Shown: piece by piece, positions 29,980 through 40,123 of the stretch
Layout of the letters: each line of letters begins with the position of its first letter
Numbering within the stretch: position 1 is the first letter of the stretch
From: Erwinia sp. JUb26
Lineage (GTDB): Bacteria; Pseudomonadota; Gammaproteobacteria; Enterobacterales; Enterobacteriaceae
Assembly: GCF_003751505.1 (NCBI RefSeq)
Contig: NZ_RJVB01000007.1
Location: 124,001 to 188,000 of the forward strand
Direction: 5' to 3'
Length of the DNA stretch: 64,000 nt
The notes under the pieces: model-generated
The model's database searches: none
What the model saw: only the letters and a program-made list of their open reading frames with translations
Told to the model about the DNA's origin: nothing
Program-made: the position numbers and the translations under genes

Positions 29980-31254
29980 ATGACAGACAAACGCAAAGAC
30001 GGTTCAGGAAAGCTGCTGTACTGCTCTTTTTGCGGCAAAAGCCAGCATGAAGTCCGCAAGCTGATTGCCGGCCCGTCAGTGTATATCTGCGATGAGTGCG
30101 TTGATTTGTGCAACGACATCATCCGCGAAGAGATTAAAGAAGTTGCGCCGCACCGCGAGCGCAACTCGCTGCCTACGCCGCACGAAATTCGCCACCATCT
30201 GGATGACTACGTCATCGGCCAGGAGCGGGCGAAGAAGGTGCTGTCGGTGGCGGTGTATAACCACTACAAGCGCCTGCGCAACGGCGATACCAGCAACGGT
30301 ATCGAACTGGGTAAAAGTAACATCCTGCTGATCGGTCCGACCGGTAGCGGTAAAACCCTGCTGGCCGAAACGCTGGCGCGCCTGCTGGACGTGCCGTTCA
30401 CCATGGCGGATGCCACCACGCTGACCGAGGCCGGTTACGTGGGGGAAGATGTGGAAAACATCATCCAGAAGCTGCTGCAGAAATGCGACTACGACGTGCA
30501 GAAGGCGCAGCGCGGGATTGTCTATATCGATGAGATCGACAAGATCTCCCGCAAGTCGGACAATCCGTCGATTACCCGTGACGTGTCCGGTGAAGGCGTA
30601 CAGCAGGCGCTGCTGAAGCTGATCGAAGGGACGGTTGCCGCCGTGCCGCCGCAGGGTGGCCGTAAGCATCCGCAGCAGGAGTTCCTGCAGGTCGATACCT
30701 CGAAGATCCTGTTTATCTGCGGCGGCGCGTTTGCCGGCCTGGATAAGGTGATTTCCCAGCGCGTAGATACCGGCACCGGCATCGGTTTTGGCGCCACGGT
30801 GAAAGGCAAAGCGGAGAAGGCGACCGAAGGCCAGCTGCTGGCGCAGGTGGAGCCGGAAGATCTGATTAAATTCGGTCTGATCCCGGAATTCATCGGGCGT
30901 CTGCCGGTGGTGGCGACGCTGACCGAGCTGAGCGAAGATGCGCTGATCCAGATCCTGTGCGAGCCAAAGAACGCGCTGACCAAGCAGTATCAGGCGCTGT
31001 TTAACCTGGAAGGCGTGGATCTGGAGTTCCGCGATGAAGCGCTGACGGCGATTGCCAAAAAAGCGCTGTCGCGTAAAACCGGTGCGCGTGGACTGCGTTC
31101 CATCGTTGAAGGCGTGCTGCTGGATACGATGTACGATCTGCCTTCAATGGAAGACGTAGAGAAAGTGGTGGTTGACGCCTCGGTAATTGAAAACAACGGC
31201 GAACCTAAACTGATTTACGGCAAACCGGAAGCGCAGCAGGCATCTGGCGAATAA
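29980..31254 (+). CDS. clpX: ClpX unfoldase, copy 2 (next to lon)
   Basis: A second full-length ClpX, 424 residues, identical to copy 1 except Asn62 for Ser62. All functional sites are intact: the zinc Cys set, Walker A 119-126, Glu185, the GYVG pore loop and the IGF loop. At DNA level the copies differ at roughly 1-4 bases per 60 in the stretches compared (first about 450 bp and last about 160 bp), nearly all synonymous. This copy has its own upstream region, shared with the divergent clpP2. Its downstream context (hairpin, then lon) is the native clpX-lon junction. ATG at 29980 follows GAGGTTACTG; an in-frame ATG four codons upstream is also possible. Confidence 0.96.
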   Translation: MTDKRKDGSGKLLYCSFCGKSQHEVRKLIAGPSVYICDECVDLCNDIIREEIKEVAPHRERNSLPTPHEIRHHLDDYVIGQERAKKVLSVAVYNHYKRLRNGDTSNGIELGKSNILLIGPTGSGKTLLAETLARLLDVPFTMADATTLTEAGYVGEDVENIIQKLLQKCDYDVQKAQRGIVYIDEIDKISRKSDNPSITRDVSGEGVQQALLKLIEGTVAAVPPQGGRKHPQQEFLQVDTSKILFICGGAFAGLDKVISQRVDTGTGIGFGATVKGKAEKATEGQLLAQVEPEDLIKFGLIPEFIGRLPVVATLTELSEDALIQILCEPKNALTKQYQALFNLEGVDLEFRDEALTAIAKKALSRKTGARGLRSIVEGVLLDTMYDLPSMEDVEKVVVDASVIENNGEPKLIYGKPEAQQASGE

Positions 31255-31284
31255 ATAAACAAATCTTTCCAGTCAGTTATCCGA

Positions 31285-31310
31285 AAAGGGGGAAATTCTT
31301 CCCCCTTTAA
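31285..31310 (+). terminator. clpX-lon intergenic terminator
   Basis: AAAGGGGGAA-att-CTTCCCCCTTT-AA on the plus strand. In E. coli a small RNA (SraA) has been reported in this gap; I cannot tell whether it exists here. Confidence 0.75.
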
Positions 31311-31329
31311 CATTTCTGGTAACCCCAAC

Positions 31330-31357
31330 GTTGAATCTATTCCATTCATCCCCATAT
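31330..31357 (+). promoter_or_regulatory. Heat-shock (sigma32) promoter of lon
   Basis: GTTGAAT at 31330-31336 and CCCCATAT at 31350-31357 with a 13-bp spacer, matching the known layout of the E. coli lon heat-shock promoter. Confidence 0.75.
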
Positions 31358-31442
31358 ACTCAAATACCTGTGGGTAAACCGCTTCTGTTAAGGATGATGC
31401 GGTTCCCCTTACCTGGCGGAAATTAAACTAAGAGAGAGCTCT

Positions 31443-33797
31443 ATGAATCCTGAGCGTTCTGAACGCATTGAAATCCCTGTGTTGCCGTTGCGTGACGTAG
31501 TGGTTTATCCGCACATGGTCATTCCGTTGTTTGTTGGTCGCGAAAAATCCATTCGCTGCCTTGAAGCCGCCATGGATCATGACAAAAAGATCATGCTGGT
31601 CGCTCAGAAAGAAGCTTCAACGGATGAACCGGGCATTAACGACCTCTTCTCAGTCGGGACCATCGCCTCCATTTTACAGATGCTGAAACTCCCGGACGGC
31701 ACGGTGAAAGTGCTGGTAGAGGGTTTACAGCGTGCTCATATCACGACTTTATCCGACAACGGTGACCATTTTGCCGCGCAGGCAGAGTACCTTGAGTCGC
31801 CGGAAATTGAAGAGCGTGAGCAGGAAGTGCTGGTACGCACGGCGATCAATCAGTTTGAAGGCTACATCAAGCTGAACAAAAAGATCCCACCTGAAGTGCT
31901 GACTTCACTCAATAGCATTGATGATGCTGCGCGCCTGGCCGATACCGTCGCGGCGCACATGCCGCTTAAGCTGGCTGACAAACAGTCCGTGCTGGAAATG
32001 TCCGACGTTAACGAACGTCTGGAATATCTGATGGCGATGATGGAATCGGAAATCGACCTCCTACAGGTTGAGAAACGCATCCGTAACCGCGTGAAAAAAC
32101 AGATGGAAAAAAGCCAGCGTGAGTACTATCTGAATGAGCAGATGAAGGCCATTCAGAAAGAGCTGGGCGAGATGGACGATGCGCCTGACGAAAATGAAGC
32201 GCTGAAGCGTAAGATTGACGCGGCCAAAATGCCGAAAGAGGCAAAGGACAAAACCGAAGCCGAACTGCAGAAGCTGAAAATGATGTCGCCGATGTCGGCT
32301 GAAGCCACCGTGGTTCGCGGATACATCGACTGGATGGTTCAGGTTCCGTGGAATGCGCGCAGTAAAGTGAAGAAAGATCTGCTTAAGGCGCAGGAAACGC
32401 TGGATACCGACCACTTCGGTCTTGAGCGAGTGAAAGACCGCATCCTCGAGTATTTAGCCGTACAGAGCCGCGTCAGCAAAATCAAAGGCCCGATTCTGTG
32501 CCTGGTAGGACCTCCGGGCGTGGGCAAAACCTCGCTGGGGCAGTCCATTGCCAAAGCCACCGGACGTAAATACGTGCGTATGGCGCTGGGTGGCGTGCGT
32601 GACGAAGCGGAAATTCGCGGTCACCGCCGTACCTATATCGGTTCGATGCCGGGCAAACTGATCCAGAAAATGGCGAAAGTCGGGGTGAAAAACCCGCTGT
32701 TCCTGCTGGATGAGATCGACAAGATGTCTTCGGACATGCGAGGCGATCCGGCTTCCGCGCTGCTGGAAGTGCTCGATCCCGAGCAGAACATTGCCTTTAA
32801 CGATCACTATCTGGAAGTGGATTACGATCTCTCCGATGTGATGTTCGTGGCAACGTCTAACTCAATGAACATTCCGGCTCCGCTGCTGGACCGTATGGAA
32901 GTGATCCGTCTTTCCGGTTATACCGAAGATGAAAAACTGAACATCGCCAAACAGCATCTGCTGCCGAAGCAGATTGAACGTAATGCGCTGAAGAAAAATG
33001 AAATTTCAGTCGATGACAGTGCGATCGTGGGCATTATCCGCTACTACACGCGTGAAGCGGGTGTGCGTAGCCTTGAGCGCGAACTGTCCAAGCTGTGCCG
33101 TAAAGCGGTGAAATCGCTGCTGATGGATAAATCCCTGAAGCATATCGAAATTAACGGCGATAACCTGAAAGACTTCCTCGGCGTGCAGCGCTTTGACTAT
33201 GGCCGTGCTGAGAGCGAAAACCGCGTCGGTCAGGTTACCGGTCTGGCGTGGACGGAAGTGGGCGGCGATCTGCTGACCATTGAAACCGCCTGTGTGCCTG
33301 GCAAAGGCAAGCTGACCTACACCGGTTCTCTGGGTGAAGTGATGCAGGAGTCAATCCAGGCTGCACTGACCGTGGTACGTGCGCGTGCCGACAAGCTGGG
33401 CATCAACGGTGACTTCTACGAGAAGCGTGACATCCACGTTCACGTTCCTGAAGGCGCAACGCCGAAAGATGGCCCAAGTGCCGGTATTGCGATGTGTACC
33501 GCGCTGGTTTCCTGTCTGACGGGTAACCCGGTGCGTGCCAATGTGGCGATGACCGGTGAGATCACGCTGCGTGGCCAGGTTCTGCCGATCGGGGGTCTGA
33601 AAGAGAAACTGCTGGCAGCGCATCGCGGCGGAATCAAAACGGTCTTAATTCCGGACGAGAACAAGCGCGATCTGGAAGAGATCCCGGACAACGTGATTGC
33701 CGATCTTAAGATTTATCCGGTTAAGCGTATCGAAGAAGTTCTGGAGCTGGCCCTGCAAAATGCCCCAGCCGGCATGCAGGTCGTCACCGAAAAATAG
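31443..33797 (+). CDS. lon: ATP-dependent protease Lon
   Basis: Lon degrades misfolded proteins and regulators such as SulA and RcsA. It has 784 residues, exactly the E. coli length. Domains are the N-terminal substrate domain (about 1-200), a helical segment, an AAA+ domain with Walker A '[12 protein letters not shown]' near 356 and Walker B '[10 protein letters not shown]', and a C-terminal serine-lysine protease. The catalytic Ser is in '[11 protein letters not shown]' and the Lys in '[12 protein letters not shown]'. Preceded by AGAGAGAGCT and a sigma32 promoter. Its order with hupB is standard. Confidence 0.98.
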   Translation: MNPERSERIEIPVLPLRDVVVYPHMVIPLFVGREKSIRCLEAAMDHDKKIMLVAQKEASTDEPGINDLFSVGTIASILQMLKLPDGTVKVLVEGLQRAHITTLSDNGDHFAAQAEYLESPEIEEREQEVLVRTAINQFEGYIKLNKKIPPEVLTSLNSIDDAARLADTVAAHMPLKLADKQSVLEMSDVNERLEYLMAMMESEIDLLQVEKRIRNRVKKQMEKSQREYYLNEQMKAIQKELGEMDDAPDENEALKRKIDAAKMPKEAKDKTEAELQKLKMMSPMSAEATVVRGYIDWMVQVPWNARSKVKKDLLKAQETLDTDHFGLERVKDRILEYLAVQSRVSKIKGPILCLVGPPGVGKTSLGQSIAKATGRKYVRMALGGVRDEAEIRGHRRTYIGSMPGKLIQKMAKVGVKNPLFLLDEIDKMSSDMRGDPASALLEVLDPEQNIAFNDHYLEVDYDLSDVMFVATSNSMNIPAPLLDRMEVIRLSGYTEDEKLNIAKQHLLPKQIERNALKKNEISVDDSAIVGIIRYYTREAGVRSLERELSKLCRKAVKSLLMDKSLKHIEINGDNLKDFLGVQRFDYGRAESENRVGQVTGLAWTEVGGDLLTIETACVPGKGKLTYTGSLGEVMQESIQAALTVVRARADKLGINGDFYEKRDIHVHVPEGATPKDGPSAGIAMCTALVSCLTGNPVRANVAMTGEITLRGQVLPIGGLKEKLLAAHRGGIKTVLIPDENKRDLEEIPDNVIADLKIYPVKRIEEVLELALQNAPAGMQVVTEK

Positions 33798-33827
33798 TGA
33801 TTTAAGATAAATCGCCATAAAACGAGG

Positions 33828-33863
33828 GCTGGCAGGTGAATTGTTACTTGCCAGCTTTTTTTT
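33828..33863 (+). terminator. lon terminator
   Basis: GCTGGCAGGT-gaattgtt-ACTTGCCAGC followed by eight T on the plus strand. Confidence 0.9.
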
Positions 33864-34020
33864 GTCCCGCTAAGTTAGGATGCTGTTAAGCCAGTCACCG
33901 CAACGATTGCCGATGATGCTGGCTCAACATGTTAGGTTCGCGGTCATAATAAACGACTGCACATACGTTGCTGGCAGGGTGCCAGTCACGGTGTGAAAAA
34001 ATAAAAGAGGGGATGATTAG

Positions 34021-34293
34021 GTGAACAAGTCACAGTTGATCGACAAAATTGCTGCAAATGCAGATATTTCCAAAGCTGCAGCCGGACGCGTACTGGATGC
34101 GTTTATTGCCTCGGTTACCGATTCTCTGCAGGCTGGCGACGAAGTGGCGCTGGTAGGATTCGGCACCTTCTCCGTGCGTGAGCGTTCAGAGCGTACCGGT
34201 CGTAACCCGCAAACAGGTAAAGAAATCACTATCCCTGCGGGCAAAGTACCGGGTTTCCGTGCCGGTAAAGCGCTGAAAGACGCCGTTAACTAA
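34021..34293 (+). CDS. hupB: DNA-binding protein HU-beta
   Basis: One of the two HU nucleoid proteins, 90 residues, starting with GTG at 34021 after GAGGGGATGA. The DNA-binding arm signature '[24 protein letters not shown]' is typical. HU bends DNA and supports replication, recombination and gene regulation. It has its own promoter region after the lon terminator and is followed by a strong terminator. Confidence 0.98.
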   Translation: MNKSQLIDKIAANADISKAAAGRVLDAFIASVTDSLQAGDEVALVGFGTFSVRERSERTGRNPQTGKEITIPAGKVPGFRAGKALKDAVN

Positions 34294-34365
34294 GCAATAT
34301 GCTGCCGTTGAAACAGATTTCTTCGGCGGAGTGAGGATCGCCAGGGCGTTCTCATGTAACATACT

Positions 34366-34397
34366 GGCACATCATCAGAATGATGTGCCTTTTTTTT
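34366..34397 (+). terminator. hupB terminator
   Basis: GGCACATCAT-cag-AATGATGTGCC followed by eight T on the plus strand. Confidence 0.9.
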
Positions 34398-34552
34398 AAG
34401 ATTCAGTGACATTCGTATAATGCGGTTGTCTACAGGATGTAACTCCCTGGCGTCACTGGAGTTGCAGCAATGCATGGCGTTGCACGTCCTCGGGAACGCG
34501 GGACGATGGCGCAAGGTTTTACATTCACACTACAGCGGAGTGTTGTCACACC

Positions 34553-36424
34553 ATGATGGACAATTTACGCGCGGCCTCGAACCATGTCGTGCTCAAAATT
34601 ATACTGGGTCTGATCATCCTGTCCTTTGTTCTTACCGGCGTGGGCGGATACCTGACTGGCGGCAGTGGGGATTATGCGGCTAAGGTGAACGGTCAGGAAA
34701 TCAGTCGTGCTCAGCTTGAGCGGGCATTCAGCAACGAGCGTGCGCGTCAGCAGCAGATGCTGGGCGAACAATTCTCCGCGCTGGCAGGTAACGAAGGCTA
34801 CATGCAGCAGATCCGTCAGCAGGCGCTTTCGCAGCTGACCGATGAAATCCTGCTGGACCAGTATGCGAAAACAATTGGCCTCGCCATCAGCGACGATCAA
34901 ATCAAGCAGGCAATCTTCACCCAGCCCGCATTCCAGACTGACGGTAAATTTGATAACGCCAAATATCTGGGCATCATTGGCAACATGGGCTTTACGGCCG
35001 ATCAGTATGCGGAAGCGCTGCGCAAACAGCTGACCACCCAGCAGCTGATTAAGTCCGTAACCGGCACCGACTTTGTGCTGGGCAGCGAAAGCGATGCGCT
35101 GGCCGCGTTAATTTCCCAGCAGCGCCTGGTGCGTGAAGTGACAATTAACGTCGGTGACCTGGCGGCTAAACAGGCCGTGACGCCGGAAGAAATTGATAGC
35201 TACTACCAGCAGAACAAAAACAACTTCATGTCTCCTGAGCAGTTCCGCGTCAGCTACATCAAGCTGGATGCGGCGAGCATGCAGGGGCAGGTTAGCGAGA
35301 GTGAAATCCAGGGCTGGTATGATGAGCACCAGCAGGACTACACCCAGCCACAGCGCAATCGCTACAGCATCATTCAGACCAAAACCGAAGCGGAAGCGCA
35401 GTCGGTGCTGGATGCGCTGAAGAACGGCGGTGATTTTGCCGCGCTGGCAAAAGAAAAATCAGCCGATCCGATCTCTGCGCGTCAGGGAGGCGATATGGGC
35501 TGGCTGGAGCCGGAAACGACCCCTGACGAGTTGAAAAACTCAGGTCTGAAAGACAAAGGCCAGCTGTCAGGGATCATCAAATCCTCCGTCGGCTTTATCG
35601 TCGCTCGTCTGGATGACATTCAGCCGCAGCAGGTTAAAGCGCTGGCCGACGTTCATGATGATATTGCAGCGAAAGTGAAGCAGGAAAAAGCCGTTGATGC
35701 TTACTATAAGCTGCAGCAGAAAGTCAGCGATGCGGCTAGCAACGACACTGAGTCACTGGCGAGTGCAGAAGAAGCGGCCGGCGTTAAAGCCGTGCAAACG
35801 GGCTGGTTCAGCCATGACAGCCTGCCAGCCGAGCTGAACTTTAAGCCGGTACAGGAAGCGATCTTCAACGGCGGTCTTGCCGGGGATAACGGTGCACCTG
35901 GCCGTAACTCAGACATTATCACCGTCGATGGCGATCGTGCCTTCGTGCTGCGCATCAGCGAGCACAAGCCTGAAGCCGTTAAGCCACTGGCCGAAGTGAC
36001 CGCGCAGATTACCGACACTCTGAAGCAGCAGAAAGCGCAGGCGGCAGCGAAGTCGCAGGCTGATAAGCTGCTGGCGGATCTGAAAGCCGGTAAAGGTGAT
36101 GAGGCGCTGAAAGCGGCTGGCCTGAGCTTTGGTGAAACCAAGACGCTGGCGCGTACCGGGCAGGATGCGCTGACGCAGTCTGCCTTTACGCTGCCGCTGC
36201 CTGCTGCAGGAAAAGCCTCTTACGGCGTGGGTGAAGATATGCAGGGCAATGTTGTGCTGCTGGCGCTGGATAAAGTGCAGAGCGGTGAAATGCCGGCTGA
36301 ACAGAAAACCGCGCTGGTTCAGGGCGTGACGCAGAATAACGCACAGATTGCCTTTGAGGCGCTGATGACTAACCTGCGTAAGGAAGCCAAAATCAAGTAC
36401 GGTGCGGCGGCTCAGGCGCAGTAA
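34553..36424 (+). CDS. ppiD: Periplasmic folding chaperone PpiD
   Basis: An inner-membrane-anchored chaperone at the Sec translocon exit, 623 residues as in E. coli. One helix (about 14-34, 'VVLKIILGLIILSFVLTGVGGYL') anchors it. N-terminal SurA-like helices follow, then a parvulin domain at about 266-355 ('RYSIIQTKTEAEAQSVLDALKNGGDFAALAKEKSAD') that is usually inactive in PpiD, then a second SurA-like region. It is followed by a terminator at 36459-36481. Confidence 0.97.
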   Translation: MMDNLRAASNHVVLKIILGLIILSFVLTGVGGYLTGGSGDYAAKVNGQEISRAQLERAFSNERARQQQMLGEQFSALAGNEGYMQQIRQQALSQLTDEILLDQYAKTIGLAISDDQIKQAIFTQPAFQTDGKFDNAKYLGIIGNMGFTADQYAEALRKQLTTQQLIKSVTGTDFVLGSESDALAALISQQRLVREVTINVGDLAAKQAVTPEEIDSYYQQNKNNFMSPEQFRVSYIKLDAASMQGQVSESEIQGWYDEHQQDYTQPQRNRYSIIQTKTEAEAQSVLDALKNGGDFAALAKEKSADPISARQGGDMGWLEPETTPDELKNSGLKDKGQLSGIIKSSVGFIVARLDDIQPQQVKALADVHDDIAAKVKQEKAVDAYYKLQQKVSDAASNDTESLASAEEAAGVKAVQTGWFSHDSLPAELNFKPVQEAIFNGGLAGDNGAPGRNSDIITVDGDRAFVLRISEHKPEAVKPLAEVTAQITDTLKQQKAQAAAKSQADKLLADLKAGKGDEALKAAGLSFGETKTLARTGQDALTQSAFTLPLPAAGKASYGVGEDMQGNVVLLALDKVQSGEMPAEQKTALVQGVTQNNAQIAFEALMTNLRKEAKIKYGAAAQAQ

Positions 36425-36458
36425 GCCTCGCAAACCCACTGCAACTGATTGCAACACG

Positions 36459-36481
36459 AAAGGCCGCTTATGCGGCCTTTT
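36459..36481 (+). terminator. ppiD terminator
   Basis: AAAGGCCGC-ttat-GCGGCCTTTT on the plus strand. Confidence 0.85.
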
Positions 36482-36563
36482 CCATTTCTGAAATCTGCCA
36501 TTTGCCGCCCTTAAAGCACTGTCGTAGGTTGGTGATGCTGTCAAACACATGGAGGAAAACAGC

Positions 36564-36929
36564 ATGTTTAAATCAACGCTTCAGGCTCTTTCACTGGCAT
36601 TTGGTATGGCGCTTATCACCCCCGCGCTGGCAGCAGGCAACGCGGAGACACCGAAGGACGTGAAGGCTGAAACCCGAACGGAAGTGAAAACGCTGGCGCC
36701 GCAGGGGGTTGGCAAGAGCGGCGAGGATGCGGGTGGGCAGGTAAGCATTAACAGTGCCAACGCACAGGAGCTGGCGGCAGCGATGAACGGCGTGGGGCTA
36801 AAAAAAGCGGAATCGATCGTCAGCTATCGTGACAAATATGGCCCTTTCAGCCAGTTGGATCAGCTCACGGAAGTTCCGGGGATTGGCAAGGCACTGGTCG
36901 AACGTAATTTAACACGAATTAAATTGTGA
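36564..36929 (+). CDS. ybaV: Helix-hairpin-helix (ComEA-like) protein YbaV
   Basis: A 121-residue predicted secreted protein. The N-terminal signal peptide is about residues 1-23 (MFKSTLQALSLAFGMALITP then ALAAG). A C-terminal pair of HhH motifs follows: 'VSINSANAQELAAAMNGVGLKKAESIVSYRDKYGPF' and 'LTEVPGIGKALVERN'. The ComEA-type domain suggests DNA binding in the periplasm; a role in DNA uptake is plausible but unproven in enterics. The ATG at 36564 is preceded by GGAGG. Confidence 0.9.
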   Translation: MFKSTLQALSLAFGMALITPALAAGNAETPKDVKAETRTEVKTLAPQGVGKSGEDAGGQVSINSANAQELAAAMNGVGLKKAESIVSYRDKYGPFSQLDQLTEVPGIGKALVERNLTRIKL

Positions 36930-37037
36930 TCCGTTTCGCGAGTCGGGCACGTCGGATGCAAAGCAGACGCTCCGGCTGCTAACCTGTTGGAGGTCATACC
37001 AGTTGGTGTGGCCTTTTTTACTCGGAGAGCGGAAGCA

Positions 37038-37445
37038 ATGCAGACCACCATAAAAGTTCGTGGCTACCATCTTGATGTTTATCAACACGTGAATAACGCA
37101 CGCTATCTGGAATTTCTCGAAGAAGCCCGCTGGGCCTGGCTCGAGGAAACCGAAGCCTTCCACTGGATGTCGACGAATCATCTGGCGTTTATCGTGGTCA
37201 ATATCAACATCAACTATCGTCGGCCCGCGGTGCTCGGCGATGTCCTGCTGGTCAACAGCAAGGTACAGCAGTTGAACGGTAAAAGCGGCGTGATTGCGCA
37301 AACGGTCACGCTGCAGCCCGACGGTGAGACGGTGGCCGATGCGCTGTTAACCTTTGTCTGTATCGATCTGCGGACTCAAAAGGCGCAGCCGATGGAAGGG
37401 GAACTGCGCCAGAGGATGGAGGCGATGCTGGCGCTGAGTGAATAG
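37038..37445 (+). CDS. fadM: Long-chain acyl-CoA thioesterase FadM (YbaW)
   Basis: A cytoplasmic hotdog-fold thioesterase of the 4HBT group, 135 residues. In E. coli it is FadR-regulated and hydrolyses beta-oxidation intermediates such as tetradecadienoyl-CoA. The signature 'GYHLDVYQHVNNARYLEFLEEARW' carries the catalytic Asp, and 'NININYRRPAVLGD' follows. The ATG at 37038 is chosen because the longer frame upstream is not conserved. I did not find a clear FadR site. Confidence 0.93.
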   Translation: MQTTIKVRGYHLDVYQHVNNARYLEFLEEARWAWLEETEAFHWMSTNHLAFIVVNININYRRPAVLGDVLLVNSKVQQLNGKSGVIAQTVTLQPDGETVADALLTFVCIDLRTQKAQPMEGELRQRMEAMLALSE

Positions 37446-37559
37446 AGTACGATGTTTTTACTTATTCAATTAAGCGGGATCATCTTAACTTCATCATTAT
37501 TCGTTTCTTCGGCCTGTTGGCAGGGTTCACCGGGCGGGGAGCCCGGTTGACACCGCCCG

Positions 37560-38255
37560 TTAGACCAGGCCGGTTTTTGTTTTCATTGCCTGCATTACGG
37601 CGGTGGCATTGTGCTGGTATTCCTGCAGGCCGTTAGCCCGCAGATGGCAGGCCGCACACTCACCACAGCCGTCGCCCTGAATGCCGTTGTAGCAGGTTAG
37701 GGTTTGCTCGCGGACCAGTTTGAGCTGTTGCCAGTAGTCGGCCAGCGCCCAGGTTTCCGCCTTGTTTAGCCACATCAGCGGCGTTTCGAAGCGGATATCA
37801 CGCGCCATGCCCAGTGAGACGGCCTGGTTGAGCGCTTTTACAAACTCATCTCGGCAGTCAGGGTAGCCCGAAAAATCGGTTTCACACACACCGGTAATCA
37901 CCGCTTCGGCTTCCACCTGGTAGGCATAAATTGCCGCCAGCGTCAGGAAGAGGATATTGCGCCCCGGTACAAAGGTACTCGGCAGGCCGCTGCTGGCAGG
38001 ATCCCACGTGGGAACCGGGATGTTATCGCGGGTCAGGCTGCTGACGGCCAGCTCATTTAGCAGGGTGACATCCAGAACCTTGTGCGCGCGGGCACCCAGC
38101 GACACTGACAGCTGCTGAGCAACGTCAATTTCCGCCCGATGCCGCTGACCATAATCAAAGGTGACACAGTGGACTTCGTCATACTGCTTGAGGGCCTGGA
38201 TCAGACAGGTTGTTGAGTCCTGACCCCCGCTGAATACTACGACTGCACGTTTCAT
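37560..38255 (-). CDS. queC: 7-cyano-7-deazaguanine synthase
   Basis: QueC converts carboxy-deazaguanine to preQ0 with ATP and ammonia, on the way to queuosine in tRNA. It has 231 residues. The PP-loop '[10 protein letters not shown]' begins at residue 8. The zinc site is formed by Cys188, Cys197, Cys200 and Cys203 ('[10 protein letters not shown]'). It is monocistronic, oriented opposite to fadM. Confidence 0.97.
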   Translation of the reverse strand: MKRAVVVFSGGQDSTTCLIQALKQYDEVHCVTFDYGQRHRAEIDVAQQLSVSLGARAHKVLDVTLLNELAVSSLTRDNIPVPTWDPASSGLPSTFVPGRNILFLTLAAIYAYQVEAEAVITGVCETDFSGYPDCRDEFVKALNQAVSLGMARDIRFETPLMWLNKAETWALADYWQQLKLVREQTLTCYNGIQGDGCGECAACHLRANGLQEYQHNATAVMQAMKTKTGLV

Positions 38256-38322
38256 ACTTGCTCTTCCTGATAATGTTCTGCCCGCTATGGTACTGCCTGC
38301 ACTGGCAGAAAGGTAGTTTCAC

Positions 38323-40023
38323 TCAGTCAATGGCAACCGGTGGCGGGATCCACGCGCGGGAAAAATCAAACCACCCCCACGCATTCAGACGGATCCCCTC
38401 GACGTCCGGCGGCGCGCTGACCTGATAGCGATAGTTGAACAACGGCGTAATGGTGGCCTGGCGCATCAGTTTCTGAAACACCGCCTGCATTGCATCGTGC
38501 CGACTGGCCGCCTCGCCGTGTTGCTGGAGTTCATTCAGCGATGCCAGCAGGTTTTGCCAGCACGGCTGGCCGATAATCGCTGGCCATAGCGGATCCAGCC
38601 GTAGCCAGCTTTCGAGGGTAAACACCGGTGCCTCACCGATCAGGCGATCGCCCATCACCAGGTCGGCCTCCGGCAGCAAGTGATAATCCTGCCAATTTTT
38701 CGCCGGGTGAAAGTGCAGCGTCAACCGACAGCCCTGTGCGGCCAGCAGCTGCTGAAGGCGAATAGCCATCGCATGCAGTTCTACCGGCAGATGATAGTGC
38801 AGGCTGAGCGTCGCGGGCAGTGCCATGTGCCTGTCGGGCTCCCACTGCGGAATTTGCCAGCCTGGCAGCATCTCACCGCTGGGCGAAATCAGCCCTTCCT
38901 CCAGCGGCAGCTGCTCTACCAGCCCCGACTGATGCACCAGCGCCATAATATGCTGTGCCTGAGCGGGGCTGAGCCCGGAGCGCTGGCCAATCGCCAGGTA
39001 ACAGAATCCCAGACTGATGCGCTGGCTCACCGGCTGCAACTGGGCGAGATCCTGCTGTGCGCCTATCGCTATCTGAACTGGATGGCGGCAGCTGGTGCCG
39101 AGCTCCCGGTCAAAAAGCTGCGGTGCAATCCAGTATTCAACCGCCTGCATCAGGGGGTGGACGCCGTGATACCAGCCGTGACTTTCCAGCCTGACCAGCA
39201 TCGTTGAATTGGCGACCAGCCGCCACGGGCCGGTACCGATATCCGGATTATCGGGATGGGGTAAAAGGCAGCAGACGCTGGCCAGACGGTGAGCCAGCCA
39301 GTAGTCCGCAAAGTGCAGATCGATGCGCAGGCACAGCGCATGCGCCTGCGACACGCTCTTCACGCTGGCGAGCATCCGCTCCCCGGTCGGGCTGGCAAGG
39401 ATAGTTAACAGCGACTGCTGCAGCTGGTGGGCATTGACCGCTTCACCGTGATGCCAGCGCAGTTGAGGGCGCAGGAAGAAAAACCAGCTCAGTCCATCGT
39501 CGCTAATCTGCCAGTGATGGGCGAGGTCGGGAATGGCGTCGTCACCGGCCAGACGGCTCAGTCCGGAGAACACCTGCTGGGCAAGGTGCTGCTCCGCACG
39601 CCCGGCCAGCACCAGCGGCCGCAGGGGATCCAGCTTGCGGTAGTAGGGGATACGCAGGGTCGGCTGGTTATTCTGCCACTGGCCGCCAAGAAACGGCTGC
39701 AGAAGCTGGCTGAGCTGCTCGGTGGCCAGCGGCACCAGCTGCAGGGCATGCTGCGGCTGCCCCCTGTCCAACTGCTGCAGCATCATTTCGCTACGCAGCT
39801 CTTCAGGCGAACGAAAAAAGGTTACGGTTCCACGCTTGCCGCGCCCTGCGCGTGCTTCCCATCGCAGCCAGCCAGCATCCTGCCACTGATTAAGCAGTGT
39901 ACGAACGTGGCGCTCACTACAAAAACAGCCGTTGGCTATTTCACTAACGCTGGACGACAGCGGCAGGCCTTCGCTGCGCTGCCAAAGCCGCTGGTATTGA
40001 TTTAACCGGTTAATTACACGCAT
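38323..40023 (-). CDS. ybaE: SgrR-family transcriptional regulator YbaE
   Basis: A 566-residue regulator of the SgrR type. The N-terminal winged helix contains 'CFCSERHVRTLLNQWQDAGWLRWEARAGRGKRG'. A solute-binding-protein-like sensor domain with no signal peptide follows ('WQNNQPTLRIPYYRKLDPLRP'), so it likely senses a cytoplasmic small molecule. Ligand and targets are unknown. It lies 67 bp downstream of the queC start on the same strand and diverges from cof. Confidence 0.92.
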   Translation of the reverse strand: MRVINRLNQYQRLWQRSEGLPLSSSVSEIANGCFCSERHVRTLLNQWQDAGWLRWEARAGRGKRGTVTFFRSPEELRSEMMLQQLDRGQPQHALQLVPLATEQLSQLLQPFLGGQWQNNQPTLRIPYYRKLDPLRPLVLAGRAEQHLAQQVFSGLSRLAGDDAIPDLAHHWQISDDGLSWFFFLRPQLRWHHGEAVNAHQLQQSLLTILASPTGERMLASVKSVSQAHALCLRIDLHFADYWLAHRLASVCCLLPHPDNPDIGTGPWRLVANSTMLVRLESHGWYHGVHPLMQAVEYWIAPQLFDRELGTSCRHPVQIAIGAQQDLAQLQPVSQRISLGFCYLAIGQRSGLSPAQAQHIMALVHQSGLVEQLPLEEGLISPSGEMLPGWQIPQWEPDRHMALPATLSLHYHLPVELHAMAIRLQQLLAAQGCRLTLHFHPAKNWQDYHLLPEADLVMGDRLIGEAPVFTLESWLRLDPLWPAIIGQPCWQNLLASLNELQQHGEAASRHDAMQAVFQKLMRQATITPLFNYRYQVSAPPDVEGIRLNAWGWFDFSRAWIPPPVAID

Positions 40024-40123
40024 CAGCCTAAACCCGGAACAGTTTTAGAAAAGTATTCACTATTTGTTCCGTAAATACCAGGGGATACTTGCTGACAGAT
40101 TAACCACCGTTGCCGGAGTGATT

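Noticed and set aside
27810..31254. Assembly duplication artefact as explanation for two clpX copies
   Set aside because: The copies differ at many silent positions and have different unique flanks with an intact clpP2 gene between them, so a simple misassembly is unlikely; read data would settle it.
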